Assembly (NCBI GenBank): GCA_023105745.1
Contig: JALGQZ010000012.1
Span: 42,711,852-42,775,851, forward strand
Direction: 5' to 3'
DNA length: 64,000 nucleotides
Source: Austropuccinia psidii
Lineage: Eukaryota > Basidiomycota > Pucciniomycetes > Pucciniales > Sphaerophragmiaceae
Both the position numbers and the translations under genes were made by a program. Position 1 is the first letter of the stretch. Every line of letters starts with the position of its first letter. Shown here in pieces: positions 22,961 to 34,426 of this stretch. The notes beneath the pieces were generated by a model. The model did no database searches. It saw nothing but the letters and a program-made list of their open reading frames with translations, and had not been told where the DNA came from.

Positions 22961-23820
22961 ATATTCAGGTTTTTATTTGTTCTCTTGTGCTGTCCTGAGA
23001 AAGGGCTGTCAAGGCATTCTTTAAGTACAATATTGATTAAGGACCTGTCCACAACTGTCATGACACATGTTTGCTTAGTTCTGTGGTATATTATACCATC
23101 CAGTAATTGGAATCTTCCTTCATCATATGATTTTTTCCACATTTCATCTAAGGCATGTATCAAAGAATTGTCTTTACAGTCCTTAGTAAGTAATTGGAAT
23201 AAAATGCTACAATATTGATCCTGACTATAACTGCTTCTTACCTCCTCAAAGAAAGTGATTTTCAGGTCTGTGACACTGATTCCTTCTATGGGGATTTGTG
23301 GCAAAGCTTCCTCTGGAACATAAGCAGGATTATTAATATTATTTGGTAATGGCCATCTGATCAGTCCATCTGCATTTTTATGAATATTCCCATCTTTATG
23401 AACAATGGACATATTGCCCCTATACTCTTGTATGGCTATTTGCCATCTGAGCCTATGCCTGTTAGGAGTCTTCATGTTTAAAAGTGACTTAACAGCGGTA
23501 CAATCTGTTATTCCTTCAAAAACACATCCTTCAAGAAATCAATTTAGCTTCTCAAAGGCGCAGAAAAGGCATAAATACTCCATTTGATTGGCTCCATATC
23601 TGGATTCAGTTGGTTTTATTTGCCTGGATATGAAGAATATGGGTCCTTTGACAGGTTTATCTTTGATAATCTGGACTTGATGAAGTGCAGCACCAAGCCC
23701 ATCTCCTGATGCATCAATATAAAGCTTAAAAGGCAGATCAAAGTCTGGCATCAGTAAGAGTGGATTAGTGGTCAAGGCTTGTCTCAAAGATTCAAAGGCC
23801 TTGAATCTGTCAACAGTCAT
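22906..23820 (-). pseudogene. RNase H and connection region of element A
   Basis: The frame 23539-23820 has [20 protein letters not shown] (first catalytic aspartate) and [19 protein letters not shown] (catalytic glutamate). After a stop, 22906-23475 has [15 protein letters not shown] and [13 protein letters not shown], the end of a Gypsy RNase H. The block holding the third catalytic aspartate, between 23476 and 23538, is interrupted by a stop (near 23536). The domain removes template RNA during reverse transcription. Confidence 0.85.
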
Positions 23821-24054
23821 TTCAAATACTGTGTCTTTGTCACATAACTTAGAAAGAGGTCTTACTATGGATGAAAAATCTTTAATATGTTGCCTTTAAT
23901 ATCCTGAAAAACCCAAAAGTGACTTAATTTCTTTCTTGTTCTGAGGAATGGGTTTCAGGAATACTGCTGCAATGTTGTTGTCAATTCCAAGGGATAAACC
24001 AGATACTACATGTCCCAGTCCTTTAAGTTCTTCAAATCCAAAATGACATTTCTT

Positions 24055-25017
24055 TTAAGAAACTTTCATGTTTACAAATTGGATTTTTGTCAGACCTCTG
24101 GATAATCTGTACATATGTTCTTCCCAAGTTTTGGAACAAAAAATAATGTCATCAATGTAAACAATTAACCATCCTTCTGAAAGCTCTTCAGGGAAGATTT
24201 CATTCATCATTCTTTGGAAGTGTGAAGGTGCATTCTTGATACCAAAAGGCATCCTCAAATATTCATATAATCCACAATTAACAATAATTGTCAAGTATTT
24301 TCCTGCCCTTGGTGTCACTACATCCTGATGAAATCCTTTAAGGGAATCCATAGTGGTTATATAAACTTCTTGAGATATCTGGGTAAGGGAAATTTGGATT
24401 TTTGGTATTGGGTACCTGTCTGGAACAGTTTAAGTTTTCAGAGCTCTAAAGTCCCCAACCATTCTAGATTTTCCATTATGCCATGCCACTATTACTGGTG
24501 TAGTTATTTCTAATTCCTCATTATTGCCAACCTTTCTTATTAAACCAAGGTCTAGAAGTTCTTTAATATGAATTTCCAGAGCTTCTCCTGATTTAGGACC
24601 TGCTGGACATGCAGGTCTTCTTAAGAGTGGTGGATAAGGTCTCTCAATATTAAGGATGATGTTAACTTCATGACCAATAATTGCCCCCAAAGGTTCTTTG
24701 TCTGATGCAAATGCTTCCCTGTGGTCATATAAAAGGGCAGAAAGTTCATTTTCCTGACTATCAGTCAGATGAAGGCTTATTTCAGATTCATGTAACTGTT
24801 CAGATTTTAATCTTTCCAACTCTAAGTTTACTGGTGCTACTTTACTCATTGTAATTTGTCTTTTCAAATGGTAAAAAGGCAAATTTTTGATGCTTATTGT
24901 CTCCAATAGTAAAGTGTCTGTGCTTGTTGTTATGTAGGTCTTTTCCATACATGATTGAATAGTCATTTCCCAATATAAAATGGGTACTAGAGCAATTTTC
25001 CACAACAATAAATTCAA
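24055..25017 (-). pseudogene. Reverse transcriptase of element A
   Basis: The frame 24430-25017 has HEVNIILNIERPYPPLLRRP (Gypsy RT N-terminus) through TTPVIVAWHNGKSRMVGDFR. A gap with a stop (near 24429) precedes 24055-24351, with LRMPFGIKNAPSHFQRMMNE and the catalytic box IVYIDDIIF intact. The region between, where YPIPRI..T..QLS..K is expected, is still partly legible in another frame. The enzyme would be inactive because of the breaks, not because of its active-site residues. Confidence 0.88.
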
Positions 25018-25648
25018 CAGTGATTCTTAAATTTGCATTAATATGTGGAAATATGACATTGGTCTCACAGATTCCAAATGCTTTCATTAGACTACTAGCA
25101 CTATTGTGTTTTATGCCATCAATTGGTAACAATTGCTCCTCAAAATTTGGTACACAAGTCTTAAGAAAAGATTTTCCAACACAAGAGCAGAAGGCTCCTG
25201 GGTCACGTAAAATTTTAGTGGGTTTGTTTTCAATTACCACTTCTGTTATAAAGGAGTTACCAGCTGTATAATCTTTTCCCCTATTTTGTTTGGCTTTCAT
25301 AAGTTGTGCATCTTGAATTTTTGACAAATCAAGTTGACCATTTCCCAATTGTGGCAAGTGGGAATAAGATTCCATGATGTCAAAATTGGCGTTGATATTT
25401 TCTATATCTTTTGAAGATTCAGAAAATATTGATGACTTATCATCTGAATTTTCTTCAATTATATTATTATCTTTTTCAACATCAGGTTCTTTTTCAATGT
25501 CAATTTCATGGATTTTCCCCCTCTTTGGACATGTATTGGCTAAGTGGGTGGTGCTTTGGCAAATATGGCACTTTCTGATTATATCTTCAGATTTATACTT
25601 AACATTATTATAATTTTCTTTAGGATTTTTGTCCACAGATCTTTCCAT
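24842..25648 (-). pseudogene. Nucleocapsid and aspartic protease of element A
   Basis: 268 codons. CCHC knuckle CHICQSTTHLANTC near residues 28-41 (binds the RNA genome), an acidic linker, then the retropepsin region: the expected DTGA is DPGAFCSCVGKSFL, so the catalytic triad is damaged (Thr to Pro). FIVVENCSSTHFILGNDYSIMYG follows, where the hydrophobic-ILG motif sits. The frame stops at NYNE because of a one-base difference just upstream of the RT frame; the related element B continues in frame at this point. The frame is therefore derived from a gag-pro-pol fusion. Confidence 0.85.
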
Positions 25649-26374
25649 GGTGCATTAAACCTTGCTTTGAGATTCACCCTACTAGAACCAATACTGGTTC
25701 TAGTGGTTACTTCTTCTAATATATTAATAATATCTACTGCTGAAGATTGTTCAGTAGTGCTGCTTTTTGACAGCATTCTCAATGTCACCTCCACATTGTC
25801 TCAGAACCTTTCTGTGGATTTGTCTTTATAAGCATTAAATGTTTCAGATTCAAAGGCTGTTTCCACCTCATACCTCCAAGAATCATTGGCCCATTTGTTG
25901 ATAATTTGGGTTTTCCACCAAGTCCAACTTTGGTGTCCATGTGCTTGTCTTAATTTGATATACCATCTGTGGGCTGTTCTGGGAAACAAGGTGTTAAATC
26001 TTGCTGTTACAAATCTGTCTGGTAATTCAAAATCCTGTTTAATCATGTCAATACCTCTGATGAATTCCAAATGGAAATATTCTCCTTCACCACTGAAGTG
26101 AGGCCATTAATTAAGTTTTGGTACTTCTTTCTGGAGTGCTTGGCCCATTCATGGTTCCATGTTCTGAAAAGAAGTTGAAAACTCATTTTTTAACTGTGAG
26201 TTTTCAACCTCCAATACTTGTGGATTTGAAATTCTTGTGCCCTCATTCTGATTCAAAGGTGTTGAAGTTCTTGGTAAGGTGTGAAGTAATTGTTCAATAT
26301 CATTCATTTTACTATTGTTACACCTTTGGGAATTTCTTAATTCATGTTGTAAACTTTGTCTTGAATTCATTACA
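25440..26374 (-). repeat. Tandem duplication inside gag of element A, copy 1
   Basis: A 935-bp unit repeated head-to-tail; the partner is 26375-27309. Only scattered substitutions separate the copies (for example CAATTATATT / CAATCATATT and CACAGATC / CACAAATC). The unit covers the gag end, the CCHC knuckle and part of the acidic linker, so the element has two nucleocapsid knuckles. Confidence 0.92.
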
Positions 26375-28462
26375 TCATCTGAATTTTCTTCAATCATATT
26401 ATTATCTTTTTCAACATCAGGTTCTTTTTCAATGTCAATTTCATGGATTTTCCCCCTCTTTGGACATGTATTGGCTAAGTGGGTGGTGCTTTGGCAAATA
26501 TGGCACTTTCTGATTATATCTTCAGATTTATACTTAACATTATTATAATTTTCTTTAGGATTTTTGTCCACAAATCTTTCCATGGTGCATTAAACCTTGC
26601 TTTGAGATTCACCCTACTAGAACCAATACTGGTTCTAGTGGTTACTTCTTCTAATATATTAATAATATCTACTGCTGAAGATTGTTCAGTAGTCCTGCTT
26701 TTTGACAGCATTCTCAATGTCACCTCCACATTGCCTCAGAACCTTTCTGTGGATTTGTCTTTATAAGCATTAAGTTTTTCAGATTCAAAGGCTGTTTCCA
26801 CCTCATACCTCCAAGAATCATTGGCCCATTTGTTGATAATTTGGGGTTTCCACCAAGTCCAACTTTGGTGTCCATGTGCTTGTCTTAATTTGATATACCA
26901 TCTGTGGGCTGTTCTGGGAAACAAGGTGTTAAATCTTGCTGTTACAAATCTGTCTGGTAATTCAAAATCCTGTTTAATCATGTCAATACCTCTGATGAAT
27001 TCCAAATGGAAATATTCTCCTTCACCACTGAAGTGAGGCCATTAATTAAGTTTTAGTACTTCTTTCAGGAGTGCTTGGCCCATTCATGGTTCCATGTTCT
27101 GAAAAGAAGTGGAAAATTCATTTTTTAACTGTGAGTTTTCAACCTCCAATACTTGTGGATTTGAAATTCTTGTGCCCTCATTCTGATTCAAAGGTGTTGA
27201 AGTTCTTGGTAAGGTGTGAAGTAATTGTTCAATATCATTAATTTTACTATTGTTACACCTTTGGGAATTTCTTAATTCATGTTGTAAACTTTGTATTGAA
27301 TTCATTACATTAGTTTTATTATTATCTTCTGTTTTTGTTAATTCTTGCCATAGTTCTGTTTGTCTAGTATTATCAGAAGTGATCTAATCCAACTTCATTG
27401 TTAATTTTCATATTTGCTCTTGTGAGGTGTTAAAACACTTTTTCAAGGCAATTGAATATGTCTTTAATTCAGTAAATTATTGAGAAATATTCTCAAGAAC
27501 ACTTTTATTCTCCTCTTTGATAGTAATTATGGCTTGTTTTATTATTGCTTCAATTATGTTAGCAATTTTGAATTGAGAATATTTGTCTGTTAATTCTTTA
27601 ATAATGGCAGATTCTTCATTTAATTTTTTCCCAAATTAATTGTCATGATTGGAAGGTTTTATTGCTCTTAAAACTTTTTCAAAACACATTTGTTTCTCAT
27701 TTATTTGGCTCAGACTTAATTTGTTTTTTTAAGATTGTTACAAATGGATGAATTTTTATCAGAAACATGAGTTTTTATGTCATTTATAGCTTCATACAAC
27801 TCTGGGATATAAACAAAAATGTCAGAAATCATTTCTGATATTTTAACCTGGCTTCCTACTTTTTCTGTAATTCCATCATTGTTCTGGCCATCTGAAATAC
27901 ATTCTTCATGGAATCCTGCTTGATTTTTGGGATTCTGTATTCCTGGCTGTAAGTATTTGTGGCTGGTCCTTTTGCCATTTCCCTTTTTTTGAGCTTGTGG
28001 CTGCCTTTTAATGTTAGGATTGCTGCTGCTGGCTACTGGGGCTGTTGGTGGCTCCATTCTGCTGTTAAAAGCATCATGTTTTTCTTTTCCATCAATGGAT
28101 GCCATCCATTGAGTAAATTGCAAGTGTTGGGATGGCCCAGGAATCTTCTCACAGTCAAGTAAGAATTCATGCAGTTTTTCCACAGATCTGCAAGGGTCTG
28201 GTACTCTTTGTGCTGCAATGCATTGGTGTAAGCCTTTTTGCTGGCTTTTTATATGTCAACTGAGGCTTCTTGTGGCAGTGTCAGCTCTGTTTGAAAGTAA
28301 AACAGTACTATAAGCTTCAGAATGACATAATTTATTAATTTTGAGGTCATCAACTGACCCTTTTGCTTCTTTAACTGATTGGCGTCTTCCAGAATCACAT
28401 CTATGACCTTTTTGGGAGCTGCTTGAGGGGTTATAGCTTGCTCCTGAGCTGGGTGAAGGCAT
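25579..28462 (-). pseudogene. Gag of element A, broken and partly duplicated
   Basis: Pieces in minus-strand order: 28256-28462 (start MPSPSSGASYNP), 27716-28183 (MEKLHEFLLDCEKIPG..., basic and proline-rich), 27084-27305, 26736-27005 (capsid core: MEFIRGIDMIKQDFELPDRF, HRWYIKLRQAHGHQSWTWW, IINKWANDSWRYEVETAF), 26149-26583 (CCHC knuckle), and the duplicate of these at 25579-26070. The capsid core (ITARL.SLF.. and W.WWK..I..KWAND.WR) is shared with B and C. Stops between the pieces, including one right after STERF in both duplicate copies, show that these lesions predate the duplication. Confidence 0.85.
26375..27309 (-). repeat. Tandem duplication inside gag of element A, copy 2
   Basis: Second copy of the 935-bp unit, upstream in the minus sense. 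The junction reads ATTCATTACA|TCATCTGAA on the plus strand; the outer end reads ATTCATTACAT|TAGTTT. There is essentially no microhomology beyond one or two bases. Confidence 0.92.
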
Positions 28463-28917
28463 ATTTTATGATTAAAAGGCTTAAAAATAGTATTTTTACA
28501 TCAAAAAACACACTATTGGACAGTTTCTTTGGGTTCTGAAGGGTATTACTTATATCCAATTAATTAAGAAGAAATTGGTTCAGGTTGATTATTCTGAGTT
28601 ATAATAAGTGTACTATTATGGTCAGAATTCACAGTACTTGCAGGAATAATGCTTGTTACTGTAGAGGCTGTTTCAATATTTTCTTGTCTTACCATGTTGT
28701 CACACACTAAAATTAATTAAAAAGCTAATTTATTAAGTAAAAAAAAGATTTTTTCAAAAGAGAAATGAAAAATAAAGCCTCACTTGTAATATGGAAAAAG
28801 GTTTCTTTTTGATGGATTTTTTTAAATTATAAGTATTTTTTATATGTTTTTAAATTTTCCAATAGAAGAAAAAAAGATTTGAAAGGGTAAAAAATTATGT
28901 CACAGGGAAAATATCAT
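28463..28917 (-). other. 5' leader of element A with possible small exon
   Basis: Between PBS and gag. On the minus strand a pyrimidine-rich acceptor (TTAATTTTAG) at about 28709-28718 is followed by TGTGTGACAACATG and then GTAAGAC, a donor. It is comparable to the better-defined leader exon of elements B and C. An open frame of about 43 codons starts at the ATG in this motif. Confidence 0.3.
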
Positions 28918-28930
28918 GGCTGGGCCCCCA
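28918..28930 (-). other. Primer-binding site of element A
   Basis: Minus strand TGGGGGCCCAGCC, 2 nt from the 5' LTR end. Elements B and C have TGGGGGCCTGG(A/C)C in the same place. The priming tRNA is not identified. Confidence 0.65.
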
Positions 28931-28932
28931 AA

Positions 28933-30745
28933 TGTCAGGCGTGGACATGAAACTTTGATTAAATATCAAATACTTTTCCTGTCCTCAAAATTGGTGTAAG
29001 GTTAGAAATGATTAAAAATAGTATGAAATAGTATTTTTAAGAGAAAAACACACCAATTTTAGTGTTTTTAACTTTATAAGTATAAAACAATAATATTATA
29101 AAGATTTATTGTTTTACTAAAAATAAAAAGTTATCCAAAAATACTGTACAAGAGATATTTAAGGCTACAAAAGAAATCTCTTCAAGAGCAATTTCAATTG
29201 GAATTAATTGAGCAAAGAACTGCAAGCAATTAATTAAAGAAAAAGGTCTTTAAAAAAGGTATCTAAAGAGAAAACACACCCAAGAGTGACCTGAGTGAAT
29301 TTGAAAACAAAGTGAGAAAGTTAATAGTGATGAAAGATGCATTAATTCACTTATGGGGTGGTTCAAGGGGTAAAAATGATTATAAGAGTTACAAACAATG
29401 ATTATAATGATATTTCCACATAGTTGAAAGGTTTTAACTTATATAAAAAGGGCGGTTGGAATATTTTATTGATTGGTTTAACAGCTTTTAAACTAATTAT
29501 AAAAGGAAAAGATTCTAACAAGAAGAGAAAAGTGGGTCAAAGAAGACATTCTTTTATAGCCATCAATTTTCTTACTCCAAAAGTAAAACTTACTCTTTCC
29601 AGTCATGGAAAACACTCTGACAACAGAAAGGCCAGTTATGGAATCATTGAACCCTGGTTTAGACCAAAAAGGGGCTGATTTTAGCCATTTTAGGCTATTT
29701 TTAGCCATTTTAGACCCTTAAATCAGCCATTACTATAGTAATACCTAGTCTCAAGCCTTCAAAACACGTCAGAATGTGTGTAAGAGATGTAGAAGCCAGT
29801 TAAAGCTACTTTTACTATGATTTTTTTTACTCTCTTGGCAACAGTTAAAACTGCCCTGGTTGGTATCAAAACCTCATCATCAATTGAGTCACAGACCCTG
29901 TGACTCAATTCCAGCACAAAATTGATGAACCTTTGCATGGATTTTGACCTCCCATGCCTGTCAGCAAGGATTTTGGGGGTCTGCCTCCCCCTGGAGCTAG
30001 AGTACCTTTTCCCCCCAGAATTAATCTTTCCCATTGATTTATTTTTTTCTTTAATTCCTCATCATGTAATACACTTGTAATTTACACGTACAATTCAATT
30101 TGGTTTTCAAGTACACAACTGTAATAATTGATACCTCATATGTAAATTAAAGTTCACTTATGTAATACATGCGCACATTTTGACATTGCAATTGAATATA
30201 CTTCAATTGCTCCAGACCTCTAAACTAAACACAACACCTCAATTTTAACACAAAAATCTATGGTTAACACCACATGAATTGTGAAGTAAATTAAGGTTTT
30301 GAGGATTTTCAAATTTTTTACGGAAAATACTAAAAACTTAATTTAAGCTTATTTAGAGTTGAGTTACAGAAATTTTACCCAGAGGTGACCCCATCTTATT
30401 TTTTATGAGGAATGCAATGGTGAAGTAATTTTCTTAAGCTTATTTATTGGATAAAAATCTATAATATATTTTATGTAACATTTTACCAAAAATATTTTAA
30501 TTTCATTAGTTTTGTTAAAAATTCATTTTTCTTAATTTTTTCAAGTAAAAATGCATTTTTGTAATTTTGAAATTTAATGTAATTTTTATTTCAAACTATA
30601 ATTAAATTATTCTTTTTGTATATAGATTTTTATTTATATTTTAATTTTTATTTCAATAATATAAATAAGTTTTTTTTATTTATATTTGTATCTCATTTTG
30701 TTATTTGTGTCTTTTGGGTATATGAAAATACCTCTAAGGCTCACA
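28933..30745 (-). repeat. 5' LTR of element A
   Basis: 1813 bp, TG...CA ends intact (TGTCAGG..GGCTCACA). U5 hairpin TTTGAT (28954-28959) with ATCAAA (28965-28970). No protein-coding content. Confidence 0.92.
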
Positions 30746-31395
30746 CTTAAAGTTTCTCTTATTTCTTATTTTATGCTATAGTTGTAATTTTCCTCAAGAG
30801 CTTCAATTGAAAAATCACAGTACATCACTCTAATCATTAATTCCTCATCTGTAAGCTTAAGCTCACTCATGTAATATACACACACACATCCTGACATTCC
30901 AATTTAAAATACTTAAATTTCTCACAGCCTCTAAACAGCCACCACAAATAAATTTTAACATGAAAATTAATTGTTAACAGTGTATGAGGTGTGGATTAAA
31001 TTAGGGATTTGAGGATTTTCACATTCCATAAAGAAAATAATAAAAACCTAAAGCAAGGCCATTTGGAGTTGAGCTACCAAAATTTCACTCAGAGGTGACT
31101 GCACCTGAACTTCTATGATAAAAACAAAGGCAAAACTGTTATTATATGTTTGTTTATTGAATCAAAAGCTAGAATCATCTTGATTAAATTTTTAGAAAAA
31201 ATATTCTATTCTTACTATTTTATTAAAGAATTATTTTTACTGAATTATTTCAAGTAAGAATTATATTTTAATGTTTTCAGATTTTTATATTTATTCAGAA
31301 TGATCATTGAAATTTTTGAAAGTTTTTATTCCAAAATAATTTTTTTGGGATTTTCCTGGTCTTTTGGGTAGATAAAAATACTTTCAAGCCTCACA
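30746..31395 (-). repeat. Old solo LTR, second part
   Basis: Continues the LTR interrupted at 19930. It contains diverged counterparts of the element A LTR end (CCTCATCTGTAAGCTTAAGC, then CAGAGGTGACTGCACC) and ends TCAAGCCTCACA. With 18873-19930 it makes an LTR of about 1.7 kb. Bases flanking the complete LTR (TGAAA before, AAAAA after) are not a convincing target duplication, which fits an old insertion. Confidence 0.78.
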
Positions 31396-31768
31396 AAAAA
31401 GCTGGGTTGGATGTGCTACCCCTTTCAGTAGGGATATCTCTCTTTTTATGGTGTCTTGTGTATAATCTTCCACATTCAGAAAAAATGGACTATAGAGAAT
31501 TTTTTATTGAATGACTCCAAGAGGTCTGTCAGCTCAGGCCCCTTTTATGGTTTCCTGAGAAATAATAGGAGTTTGAGTCAAATAAGAAATTACTTTAATA
31601 CTAACATTTTTTAATGATAAATTTCTCACTAGCAATAAAGGGGAGATACTATTGGAATTAAGACTTCAACAGTAACAAAAGGTTAATAAGTCACTGAAAA
31701 TTGAGTCATATTTATTTTTACCAAAGCTAGAATTATGATTTCATTTCAATTGTAAAAGGTTTGACTGC
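31396..31768. other. Short non-coding spacer
   Basis: Sequence between the old solo LTR and element C. No gene or repeat recognised. A partial echo of the C LTR start (TGTAAAAGGTTTGACTG) lies at 31751, directly before the LTR. Confidence 0.4.
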
Positions 31769-33526
31769 TTTAAGGTTTCACTATGAAACAATAATTAATT
31801 ATTAAAAAGATTCCATTTATTGCACTATGAATGTCCTTATGAATTTAATAAATAAGATAAAGAATTTTCATGATTATGGTGTAAAGTAATTTTATTATTA
31901 AACAGTTATAATAATATAACTTATATTATAAAAGTATAATATGATAAAAATAAATATATTAATGTATAATAATCAACATATTTAAAGCTCTCTATTATTT
32001 TTACAAACAAATAATAAGGGCGTTAAGAATCTCTCTTCAATAATAAAAAACAATTAATACCAATAATATTACCAACATCAAAGTTATATATTCATAGAAA
32101 TACTATTTATATTAATAATGGAATTATTAAGAGTAATAATAAAGAGAAATTATTATAAAAAGGGAAAATAACCTCCATTTAACACTAAATATAGTAATTT
32201 TGAAAGTTTTTTCACCAAATAATGTAAATAAAACTTATTTAAATTGTATTTAAAAAAGAAAATAAAAGAAGTTAAAAATATTCTTCCTTTTACATGGAAA
32301 TAATATTTTTTGAGGAAATATAACAAAATCAATTGCACAAGGTGATGTAATAAAATGAAGATTACCTTTTGCCTTTGATAATATGAAATAATTATAGAGA
32401 AAGAATAGATATTTTACCTATTTATTTAGTGTTTTATTGTTTTTGATGCGTCTGAGGGAGAAATAGAGTAAAAAGAGCTCTATTTATAGTAAATTCCTCC
32501 CTTCTAGAGTCCAACAGGCTTATAGTAGACTTTTACTGAAGTTATCCACTATAATCAATGAGTAATTCGAGGCTTAGTGATAATTAAATCATAATTAAAC
32601 CATCTTATCTCATTGTTATGCAATTATTTAGAGTTATCACTATAACTCTAAGTCTGATGACATCATAGGCTGGGCAGAAGCCTAAATTTTGTGGAATGTT
32701 TTATCATTAACCAAACTATAATAGTACTCACCAGCTTTATCACCTATAAGACTGTTGAACTTAAAATAAGCTTACAGTGAGTCATCATATATGATCAATT
32801 TTAAGCTTGAGCTTTAATCATTAATAACTTTTAAGTTATAAATGCTACATCCATTCAGAGAGTTAATTCTGATATCTTGGCATGTCATTATTAAAATTCC
32901 AAGAGAATTTTATTAAATCATAAAAACTCTCTTTTTGATGATTTTTCTTGTACCTCATCCTTTCTGTTGAAATTTACTATTTTAAACTTCAAACCATGAT
33001 TTCAGGGGATTATACCTTGAATATTATTATTAAAAATACATAATTCTTAAGTTATTAACTATAAGAGCCTGAATATTCACATTATGTCAAGTTTGGAACA
33101 CTTTCACAATGAATTGGTCAACAGCTCTAGCAATTTTGTTCAATCAACCCTTACAAGTTATAACCTTGTTTATAACTTGTCAAATAAAGTGCATATCTGT
33201 ATTCTCATAGTACTTATTAGGTAACTTTATTTTTTGGCTTAAATATCTATCATTTAATTATTCAAGAGATATTAGCAAAGAACCATGAATGCATTCACTA
33301 ATCATAAAAGTGCATATATTCAGCTTAATTCCTCAAATATTAACTTTAACAATATTAAATAAAGTTGTTTTATGTTGAGTTTTTAATGGAAATTCCAATG
33401 ATGAAATTTATTTCATATATTTCTTCTTTTGATTCTGAAATAAATGAGAATTTGTGTCTTTTTATGGCATTTTCACTTATTACTCATTAAGTATTGACTT
33501 TACAGATATGCCATAAAAATGATTTA
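31769..33526 (-). repeat. 3' LTR of element C, first part
   Basis: Begins (T)TTAAGGTTTCACTATGAAAC and is interrupted at ATTTA by element B. It contains TATTTATA (minus-strand TATA box) near 32483-32490 and the perfect U3 hairpin at 32628-32651. The ATG-less AT-rich stretches carry no gene. Confidence 0.85.
32628..32651 (-). promoter_or_regulatory. U3 hairpin in LTR of element C (3' copy)
   Basis: TTAGAGTTAT (32628-32637), loop CACT, ATAACTCTAA (32642-32651): a 10-bp perfect inverted repeat about 140-150 bp upstream of the TATA box in the element sense. Confidence 0.6.
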
Positions 33527-34255
33527 TGTAAGGTTTGACTATGAAACAATAAGTAAAAATTACTAATATTTTACTTATTGTAGTATGAATGTCCTTATAA
33601 ATGAAATAAATAAGATAAAAATAATTATAATAAGAAAGAATTATTATAATTATGGCATGAAATAATTATATTATTAATAAAATATGATAATATAATTTAT
33701 ATTATAAAATATAATATAATAAAATAAATATATTAATATAAAATAATTAATATATTCAAAGGCACTTTATTATTGTTAAAAACAAATAATCAAGGCGTAA
33801 AAAACTGTTTTTCATTAAGAAAAAACAATTAATAACAATAATATTACCAATATTAAAGTTATAAATTAATATAAATACTATTTATATTAATTAAAGAATT
33901 ATTCAAAGAATAATAGAGAGAAAATAACCTACTTTGATTACTTAATATAATAATTTTGAGATATTTTACGCCAAATAATGTAAATAAAACTTATCCAAAT
34001 TGTATTTACAATAAAAATAGAGAAAATTACAAATATTCTTGATTTTTACGTGGAAATGAGATTTTAGAGAGATTTTTAACAAAAAAAAATAAATAAATGA
34101 TTTAATCAAGTCAAAATTGATGATTATGATAAGATGATCTTTGGTCTTTGATAATATAAAAGTTTTATATATAAAGAATAAAGAAATTACCTTTTTATTG
34201 TATTGATTTAATGTTTTTGATGTGTCTGAGGGGAAAACAGAGTAAAAAAGAGCTC

Positions 34256-34263
34256 TATTTATA
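34256..34263 (-). promoter_or_regulatory. TATA box of the element B LTR
   Basis: Minus-strand CTATAAATAGAGCTC context. The same site occurs at 32483 (C), 47768-47775 (D, exact) and 42864-42871 (5' LTR of B, one base changed), so transcription of this family probably starts about 30 bp downstream. Confidence 0.6.
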
Positions 34264-34402
34264 GTAAATACCTCCCTCCTAGAGTCCAAAAGGCTTCTAG
34301 TAGACGTGTACTGATCATATCCACTGGGATTGATCAATATTCTAAGGTTTGGTGATGATTACATCATGATCAAAGCATATTACATCATCATTACGCCATT
34401 AT

Positions 34403-34426
34403 TTAGAGTTATCACTATAACTCTAA
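34403..34426 (-). promoter_or_regulatory. U3 hairpin in the 3' LTR of element B
   Basis: TTAGAGTTAT, loop CACT, ATAACTCTAA: perfect 10-bp stem 140 bp upstream of the TATA box in the element sense. Copies at 32628-32651, 43011-43034, 47915-47938 and 55659-55682. Confidence 0.6.

Larger units (their letters stand above)
19931..30745 (-). mobile_element. Ty3/Gypsy element A, complete but defective
   Basis: 10.8 kb on the minus strand. The LTRs are 19931-21738 and 28933-30745, ending ..GGCTTACA / ..GGCTCACA. The target duplication CTTAA is perfect (19926-19930 and 30746-30750). The polypurine tract is at 21739-21757 and the PBS at 28918-28930. Order on the minus strand: leader, gag, CCHC nucleocapsid, protease, RT, RNase H, integrase, chromodomain-like tail. 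A 935-bp tandem duplication lies inside gag, and numerous frameshifts and stops disable the polyprotein. Confidence 0.93.

Noticed and set aside
25801..26101. Plus-strand frames repeated at 26736-27036, suggesting a duplicated gene
   Set aside because: They are antisense to gag and are duplicated only because the 935-bp unit is.
33966..34337. Frame conserved at 42697-42897 with start in LTR
   Set aside because: Same place in both LTRs of element B; contains the TATA region and is not preserved in C or D.
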